A DNA stretch of 64,000 bases, taken from positions 140,956,747-141,020,746 of the forward strand of contig NC_057807.1 of NCBI RefSeq assembly GCF_018294505.1, in the 5' to 3' direction. Source of the stretch: Triticum aestivum. Lineage: Eukaryota > Streptophyta > Magnoliopsida > Poales > Poaceae. Below are positions 57,474 through 64,000 of this stretch, one piece after another; within the stretch, counting starts at the first letter, position 1; each line of letters starts with the position of its first letter. Made by a program: the position numbers and the translations under genes. The notes below the pieces were generated by a model, which saw only the letters and a program-made list of their open reading frames with translations, ran no database searches and was not told where the DNA came from.

Positions 57474-60400
57474 TTACTCAAGGATCGTGTCCTTGGTACA
57501 CTCATCGTCCACGAGACGAGCACCTTTCATAACGCCATCATAATATTTTTCGGGACATCGATGCGCCTTGCCCTCCGGCGGCCCGTCCTTCACCAGCTTC
57601 TCCACATCCAGCTTGCCCCAATGCACCTTCGCACGGGCAAAGGCCCGGCGGGCACCCTCAATGCAAACGGATCGCTTGATCACCTCAAGCCGTGGACAAG
57701 CGTTTACCATCCGCTTTATCAGGCCGAAGTAGCTGGCAGGCAAGGGCTCACCAGGCCACATCCGGACTATGAAATCTTTAATAGCCACTTCGGCCGCCCT
57801 GTGGAGTTCAACCAATTGCTTCAATTGGTCACTCAGAGGCATCAGGTGTTCGACTCCAGCATATTGGGACTAGAACAGCTTCTCCGTCGAGCTCCCTTCC
57901 TCGGCACGGTAGAACTCTGCGGCATCTGATACGCTGCGTGGCAGATCTGCGAATGCCCCTGGAGAGCTCCGAATTCGGGTAAGTAAGAGAAACGCCTCCT
58001 CCACATGCTTGCTTTGCATAAAGAATGTCTTAGCCGCCACTATCTTCTTGGCCGCCTGGATTTCCTGCTGGGCCTTTTCGGCCTCGGCCTTGGCGTCTTT
58101 CACACTCGCAAGGGCCTTCGCAAGCTCAGACTCCTTCGTCTTGAGGTCACGCTCCAAGGACTCGAACTTCTTGCCGAGCTTCCGGAGCTCTTGCTGTACC
58201 TCGCCCACCCTGGCATTCTGCTTTTCACGCTCAATGCGCTCCATGGCCGCCTTGTCTTTGGCCTCGGACAGCGCTTTCTTTAGGGACGCCACTTCGGTTG
58301 TGGCCCCTATTACAAAGTCACGACCTCTGTCGTTAGAATCACCAATTTTGTCTATTCTTTATGATATGTGAACGGGGTATCACTCACCTTTGTTCTCCTC
58401 GAGCTGCCTCTTCGTGAGGCCGAGCTCTCCCTGTGCCTGCTCCAGGTCCCGTTTAAGTCCGGCGACCTCGGCCGTGCGGGCAGCAGCGGCAAGTAGCACC
58501 ACCTGCTTATTCACATGCACACCTACTATTAGACTCCTGCGGATTATAATCGACCCTCTGTTTGGCTTTTCGTTCCAAATACCAAATAGAGTATCAGGGG
58601 CTACTACCTATCGGATGATACTTTCACACATTTTTGATTACTTACCTCAAAGCCTGTCAGGAGGCTGGTGCAGGCTTCGATTAGTCCGCTCTTGGCAGAC
58701 AGAACCTTCTGAATCACCACACTCATAAGAGTACGATGCTTTTCATCCATGGAAGCGCCGCGAAGCACTTCTAGTAGACTATTCGACGCCTCTGGCGTAA
58801 CGGAAGTCATCGGCACGGACGGCTCACCCTCCTTTGCGAGGGGCCGCCTGCCCGAATCCGGAACCATTGGAGGCTCCGGTACAGTGTCCGGCTGAGAGCC
58901 CGGCTTGCTGCGGCTCTCGTCGGCACAATCCACGGGGATCTTACGCCCCACATACCCAGCATCTTGGATTTCGCCTTGGGGCGTCTCCAGAGTCACCTCC
59001 CCCTGCTCGGGGAACCTTTGGGACAACACCTCTGTGTCGTCCGCAGGACGAGGGGTAGTGGCCGTCGGGAGTGAGTTCATCGTTGAATCACTCAAGGACC
59101 CATCTGAAGAGGATACCTCGGGATGGACCCTGACTGGACTGCATATACGTGTTTGGCGTTATAACAGACTATGAAGCAAAGTCGTACTAAAGTACAACAG
59201 AGTGCGGATACTTATGATCATACTGGGGGCTTCCCCCTGGGCAGCCACCCCTCCTCGCTATAGGTGGCCGTGGTGGAGTAATCTGGAAGGGACGCCTTTC
59301 CCATCTTGGGCATCCTAGCCTCCCCCTCTGGGGCGGCTTTCCTCTTCTTCTCCTCCCCAGTGTAGGGAGGAAGAGTTTCTTCGTGTTTCCCCTGCCTCCG
59401 CGGGAGGAATCTGCATCGTCGTCTTCGGACGACGAGGGTATGACGGCCTTGCGCCGGGGACCCTTCCCGGTCCCCTGGGCTGCCTTCCTAGGCCCCTCGT
59501 CCTCTCCAGATGGGGCGGCCCTTTCCTCTTCCTCCTCCCCTTCGGGGGAGGAGCGTGCCTCGTCGTCTTCGGACGAGGCGTCTGGTACGACCTTACGTCG
59601 GAGCCCCTTCCTGGTCCCCGGGTCCTTCTTTTCGGTCTTCTTTTTCGGCGCCTTGTATGGTGCCAGGGCCAGCATCTCCGTCAGGGGAGCATCTGCTAGA
59701 CCTTCTGGCAGTGGAGCCAGACAATCAATTCGCTCCGCCATCTCCATGTACTCCTGATCAAATGCACACAATGACTTAAGATTCCCCCATGAGTACATTG
59801 GGAAAAACTGCATCCGGTGGTAGTCAAAAAACTCATCGGACGGGGGAGCCGCGTGGCATGAAGTCCGCGGTCCTCGGATGTGGGAGGAGGTATTTCAGAG
59901 GCCTTGAATAGCGCCTTCCATGCGCCCTTGTGTGTCATGCCGTAGAGCTTTTGAAGCGTCTGGTGTTCGGCTGGGACGAACTCCCAGAGATTAAATGCCC
60001 GTCTTTGGCACGGAAGAATCCGGTGGACAAGAATGACCTGGACCACATTGACAAGTTTGATTTTTTGTCCTTCATGTTCTTGATGTAGTTTTGAAGTCCA
60101 GTCAACTCCGCAGGCTCGCCCTAGGCTAGGCCCTTCTTTTCCCAAGAGGTGAGCCGCTTGGGAATTCCAGATCGGAATTCGGGGGCCACCGCCCAGTTGG
60201 CATCGCGTGGCTCCGCGAAGGAGCCATCAAGCCAGGTAACATTGGACATCCTGCCCACCATGGCGCCTCCACACTCCGCTTGCTGGCCGCTCATGATCTT
60301 CGGCTTCACGTAGAAGATTCGTAGCCACAAGCCGAAGTGAGGTTTGATGCGGGGGAAGGCCTCGCACACGATGATAAACGCCGAGATGTTGAGGATGAAA

Positions 60401-60657
60401 TTTAGGGCTAGATCATGGAAATCTAGCCCGTAGTAGAACATGAGCCCGCGGACGAAGAGATGAAGTGGAAATCCTAGTCCACAAACGAAGTGGGCGAGAA
60501 ATACGACCCTCTCGTGGAGTTCCGGAGCTGGAATGATCTGCCCTTCATCCGGTAGCCGGTGCGCGATGTCTGCAGCCAAGTATCCGGCCGCCCGAAGCTT
60601 TGCAATATGCTCCTCCTTCACGGTGGAGGCCACCCACTTGCCTCCTGCTCCGGACAT
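57474..60657 (-). pseudogene. PF04195-type accessory ORF of element C, spliced, antisense
   Basis: Opens with MSGAGGKWVASTVKEEHI at 60657. The N-terminal 120 residues carry the putative gypsy-type transposon domain (PF04195): HRLPDEGQIIPAPELHERVV, FPLHLFVRGLMFYYGLDFHD, CEAFPRIKPHFGLW. A Lys/Glu/Ser-rich acidic-basic linker (about 59650-59350) and a long coiled coil (58292-58050, SEAKDKAAMERIEREKQ) follow. The end is the AKVHWGKLDVEKLV...KDTILE block. Two clear GT-AG introns are 58645-58503 and 58387-58307. Stops at 60121 and TAG near 57870 (W-like position) break it. The function of this domain is unknown; it accompanies Tat-like elements. Confidence 0.75.
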
Positions 60658-61209
60658 GTTTGGCTGTGCGGAGAAAGCGTGAACTACGGCGCTGGAGCTC
60701 GAGGGTGTGAGAATGGATAAGTAGAGGAGGAAGAAGGCGTGGGTGAAAATGGGGAATCCTTATCCCTTTATAGAGGCGACAAGAACGGTGCGCCTCCCCA
60801 CTTTCCTGTTGAGAATCGCTTATTTCCCAAGCGCCACGATTGATTGCGCAGTTGGGTTACCCATGCCCGTATTGATGGAAATCCCGTGATAAGGGGACAT
60901 GATCTCTGCTTTGACAAGACGTGCCGAGGAAACTGCCTCGCAATATGCACTGTGGCTGGTTGTGGGAAAACAGTTCGAATAATGACCCGACCGTAGTGTC
61001 ATGTCACTTTGTCTAAAGTTGTCAGCAGATTACACTTGTGAAATATCATTCTCTCTACGATGGTATGTGAAAATCATCTTGCAGATCCGGACACGATCTA
61101 AGTGTTCGGTAATGACTATGGAGTATTCGGAGATGGAACCCGCCTTGCAATGCCGAAGACAGAACTGCGCGCCGGGCTCATCGTCATTCAAGCCTGGTTC
61201 AGGGGCTAC
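60658..61209. other. 3' non-coding segment of element C
   Basis: Contains the probable promoter of the antisense ORF (TTATCCCTTTATAGAGGCG at about 60760, whose reverse complement holds TATAAAGG) and ends with the CAGGGGCTAC polypurine tract before the 3' LTR. Confidence 0.5.
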
Positions 61210-61678
61210 TGAGGGAGTCCTGGATTAGGGGGTATCCGAACAGCCGGACTATATACTCTGGCCGGACTGTTGGACCGTGAAGATACAAGACTCAAGACTT
61301 CGTCCCGTGTCCGGATGGGACTCTCCTTTGCGTGGAAGACAAGCTTGACGATTCGGATATTATATTTCCTTCTTTGTAACCGACTCCATGTAAACCCTAG
61401 CCCTCTCCGGTGTCTATCAACCGGAGGGTTTAGTCCTTAGAGACAGAATCATAATCATCATAGGCTAGCTTCTAGGGTTTAGCCTCTACGATCTCGTGGT
61501 AGATCAACTCTTGTAATATCCATATCATCAATATCAATCAAGCAGGAAGTAGGGTTTTACCTCCATCGAGAGGGCCCAAACCTGGGTAAAACATCATGTC
61601 CCTTGCCTCCTGTACCATTAGCCTTAGACGCACAGATCGAGACCCCCTACCCGAGATCCGCCGGTTCTGATACCGACA
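61210..61678 (+). repeat. 3' LTR of element C
   Basis: Runs TGAGGGAGTCCTGGATTAGG to CTGATACCGACA. It has a 2-bp deletion that removes the TATA box, plus about 15 substitutions relative to the 5' LTR. Confidence 0.92.
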
Positions 61679-62140
61679 GGGAGGATGACACTACATTCTT
61701 TAAACAAGTAGGGCATCTCACAGTAACCCACTCGGGTGACTGTCTCATCATAAGTGATTGACGAGGGATATAAAAGAGCATTAGTTTGATGTACGAACAT
61801 GGTTAATAGACATATGTAGTATGTATCAAAAATAGGAAGGCATGTCATTATTAAAGGTATAATGTGTAAAGTAAGCAGATGCAATTTAACCAAATTGGAA
61901 GCAATACAAGCTAGACACCATATGCAACATGCAACCACATTTGATAGCGTGAAGTTAAAGCAAGCACCTGGGATGGTTGTGTGTGGCAATTGAGATCATC
62001 AACTGCAGAGCTACGTTTACTGTCTCCAACTGCTGACACTGCACCCATAAGAGCACTGAAACGCTTAGTGCTTATCTTCAAATTACACTGGAGCGACTTC
62101 TGTCTTCTCTTTTCTGCATTCATCAACACTGCATCAGAGT
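61679..62140 (-). repeat. Last visible exon modules of the CACTA array
   Basis: 61679-61740 is the other half of the exon split by element C. A complete exon is at 62140-61968, with acceptor TATTTCAG|ACTCTG and donor CAG|GTGCTTGC. It codes SDAVLMNAEKRRQKSLQ... through HTQPSQ, basic in its first half, and is the best-preserved module. Confidence 0.65.
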
Positions 62141-64000
62141 CTGAAATACCCATGCATAAAAAAACAATAGTGTGAGTATGGGTGAAGTGTGTGCACAATT
62201 AGTACAGTGTAAAGGTAGTAGATAGCAGATCAGTGAGAAATAAGTGACGGGAGACATATGATAGCTCTACAACATGCATGACACACTAAATTACTACAGG
62301 ATTATATGGAAATAACAGTCGACTGAAAGCAAATAGGTCAGTCCATTTTTTCTACACCGTTCGATGTACAAAGAATGGGCAGATCGCCTTCATCTACCTC
62401 CAGCCAGTTAGTGTTGGCGATCTTCCTTGAAACGCCAGCGACCACCAGCCCAGTATTCCTCCTCTGCCTGCGCCCTCCCCTCGACCTCACTGCACCACCG
62501 TGCTTGGCACCGCCCCCCGGCCATCCATTCAAGCCCTGCCGACCTCCAGATCGGGCGCAAGAAGCTCCTGCGCCCCACACCCCTATGAAAGACACCGATG
62601 CGCCGCTTCCCCGGGGAACAGGCGGACTAGGTGCTCCGCGTGCCTAAGCGGGTGCTGCTTCTTTTAATTGCGGTTCGACTGACCCTGAATTGAAATCCAG
62701 GCGGGCTACTGACCTCTAGCAAAGGTGAAATAGTAAAAGGGAGGAAACCTTGTGCATTTAGTATCATGAAGAAGATGCAGTAAGAAGCGCTCAACTAGTC
62801 TGTTTCGTGGGATGAATACGGTGTGAGCGGAGACGTAAGATTTGCATGAATAAGGGAAGAGGAGTACCTCTTTCTGCTGGCAGTGCTGTGTCATCCTTCT
62901 ATTTTTCCGACGATCTTCTTGTTGTTCGCCAGAAACCAAAAGTTGTGGAGGACGGTGCAGCCTTGGACGAACCCATGTCCAAGTTGTTGAGTGTGGTGCG
63001 GTGGCCGTCTGTCGGCGACGGGGAAGCAGATCCGAGGCAGTGAACGACGGCGTAGCGGGAACAGCTCCGGTGCGGTGGACGGTTGCGACAGTGGAGCCGC
63101 AGCAATGAGGCACAGGACGGCATGGTCGGAGTGGTTCTGGTACGGCGCACGTGGGCGTCGGCGTCGTGGAGGCAGCTCTGCCTCGGCTTCAGCTGCTAAG
63201 TCCTTGAGGGTGTTGCAATTGCGGTTGCGTTGGACGACGACGTCGGGGTACCGACTCCGACGTGATGGAGGAGGGCGGCGGTGGATTGGCCGCTATGGGG
63301 TGGAGGACGGAGGAGGCTGGGGTTTCGCGGCTGGTGGAGAGGGCGTTTTCGCGCCCATGGAGTATGAATGGGGAAACGCAGGGAGGCGGGGAACTAAGGG
63401 GGAACAATGTTTCGGTTTGAGATGCGCTTGTTTGAAATTTGGGGAAAGTTACAAACTTTGCCCCCATCTAAAATTTCGGACATATTGCGGGTTGGGGGTA
63501 GGACAGTCATGTCAGGTGTCCCAAATGTGGGTGGGATAGATTTCGGCCGAGCACATGGGTGTTTAGGCGCCCACGGCGTATGAATTCTTGTCGGAGGCGC
63601 TTGAGACTAGCGTCTTGGTGAAGTTACAAACCTACCCCGGGTTAGACCTTTGGACATCAGGCCGATAGGCTACACGGGGCCAGAGTTAGGACAGTAACTT
63701 CCTACCACCAAACATTAGTCTCGCGCGGTTCCGGGTGACCAGAGGCCTATTTGGCGCTTCGTTCAATATTTGGGAGCAGAAGCATTAACGTTTTCGGTTC
63801 TCTTGAATTGAACTTTCAGGATTTGTCAAGCTTCACAAATCTTTACTCTGAAAATCCTAAAGCTACGATTATTTTGGAATGGAGGGGGTACATTTGAATA
63901 TACATTGTACACGAGTATATATTAAAAAAATATGCAACTTACCTCAGTTCATGCGTGGTTCCAGATATAATCTCCTTGGTTGCAAAAAAAGTTAGATATG
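62141..64000 (-). other. Upstream region of the CACTA gene and right flank
   Basis: 62595-62341 (minus) holds an open segment with a Gly/Arg-rich part and SRKIANTNWLEVDEGDLP, possibly a 5' exon. 63467-62900 is GC-rich with several overlapping minus-strand open frames (Pro/Ser/Arg-rich), perhaps leader or first exon. 63540-64000 shows nothing I can name. The right CACTA terminus is not in the window. Confidence 0.35.

Larger units (their letters stand above)
52528..61678 (+). mobile_element. Element C: complete pol-less Gypsy element with ambisense ORFs
   Basis: LTRs of 472 bp (52528-52999) and 469 bp (61210-61678) are flanked by the perfect duplication GGGAG (52523-52527, 61679-61683). The insertion splits a repeated exon of the CACTA gene. 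Interior: primer site, gag-protease on the plus strand, 1.2 kb non-coding DNA, PF04195-type spliced ORF on the minus strand, polypurine CAGGGGCTAC. No reverse transcriptase, RNase H or integrase. By eye the LTRs differ by about 15 substitutions and two small indels. Same architecture as element H, so it belongs to an established non-autonomous lineage close to Tat Gypsy elements. Confidence 0.93.
44283..64000 (-). mobile_element. CACTA (En/Spm-type) DNA transposon, right end outside window
   Basis: The left terminus CACTACAAAAAAACACTT follows TAT, a 3-bp target-site candidate. Next come a palindromic subterminal zone, GGCC-rich subterminal repeats (44700-45780) and a minus-strand multi-exon gene (45882 rightwards). 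Termini of this type are known in the Jorge/Caspar-like CACTA families of wheat (from memory). Excluding nested element C, about 10.5 kb is in view. The catalytic transposase ORF is not seen here; only the accessory, DNA-binding-type gene is. Confidence 0.8.

Noticed and set aside
63866..63892. Stowaway/mariner-like end (TTTTGGAATGGAGGGGGTAC)
   Set aside because: Resembles the right end of Stowaway MITEs, but I found no matching inverted left end or TA duplication nearby; at most a fragment.
1..64000. tRNA, rRNA, organelle-derived DNA or endogenous viral sequence
   Set aside because: No recognisable tRNA or rRNA signature, plastid or mitochondrial gene, or non-retrotransposon viral protein was seen on reading; a database search would be decisive and could not be run.

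Overview
The window looks like intergenic DNA of a large-genome grass of the wheat/barley tribe (Triticeae). It is almost entirely nested transposable elements, with LTR and CACTA sequences of the kind that dominate those genomes. I found no convincing host protein-coding gene and no tRNA, rRNA or CRISPR array. The organism assignment is an inference from repeat type; element family names are tentative because no search could be run.

Layout, left to right. (1) 1-2354: minus-strand end of a long LTR (element F). (2) 2355-9930: a structurally complete Athila/Sabrina-like LTR retrotransposon (A) with two ~1.56 kb LTRs, a tRNA-Asp-type primer site and one intact 425-codon ORF, but no gag-pol. (3) 9931-11774 and 12164-13704: two copies of a GC-rich tandem duplication. 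(4) ~13705-21563: minus-strand element D, containing a 4.1 kb Sukkula-like solo LTR (14032-18157) with a perfect CCCGG target duplication. (5) 21564-37664: a broken Tat-lineage Gypsy element (G: protease, RNase H/integrase) cut by D on its left and by two insertions. These are the truncated minus-strand element H (22484-27661) and the complete Athila-like element B (28738-35978, target duplication TTGCC). B itself carries a 199 bp foldback MITE. (6) ~37665-39578: a minus-strand Athila-like gag-protease fragment (E). (7) 39579-44282: unassigned DNA with exon-like islands. (8) 44283 to the window end: a CACTA transposon. Its minus-strand gene contains a degenerate array of repeated exon/intron modules, and a complete non-autonomous Gypsy element (C, 52528-61678, target duplication GGGAG) is inserted in one of the repeated exons.

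How the parts work together. None of the LTR elements seen in full encodes reverse transcriptase, so A, B, C and (when intact) H must depend on enzymes made elsewhere. H and C share one unusual plan: gag and protease on one strand, no pol, then a spliced PF04195-type ORF on the opposite strand. A, B and E share one 3' non-coding tail but carry different coding modules (orphan ORF in A and B, gag-protease in E). The 14-mer that abuts the 3' LTR as polypurine tract in A and B recurs inside both elements, even inside their ORFs.

Most promising for a closer look: the repeated polypurine-tract 14-mer, the conserved orphan ORF of A and B, the pol-less ambisense H/C architecture with antisense introns, and the exon-amplified CACTA gene.
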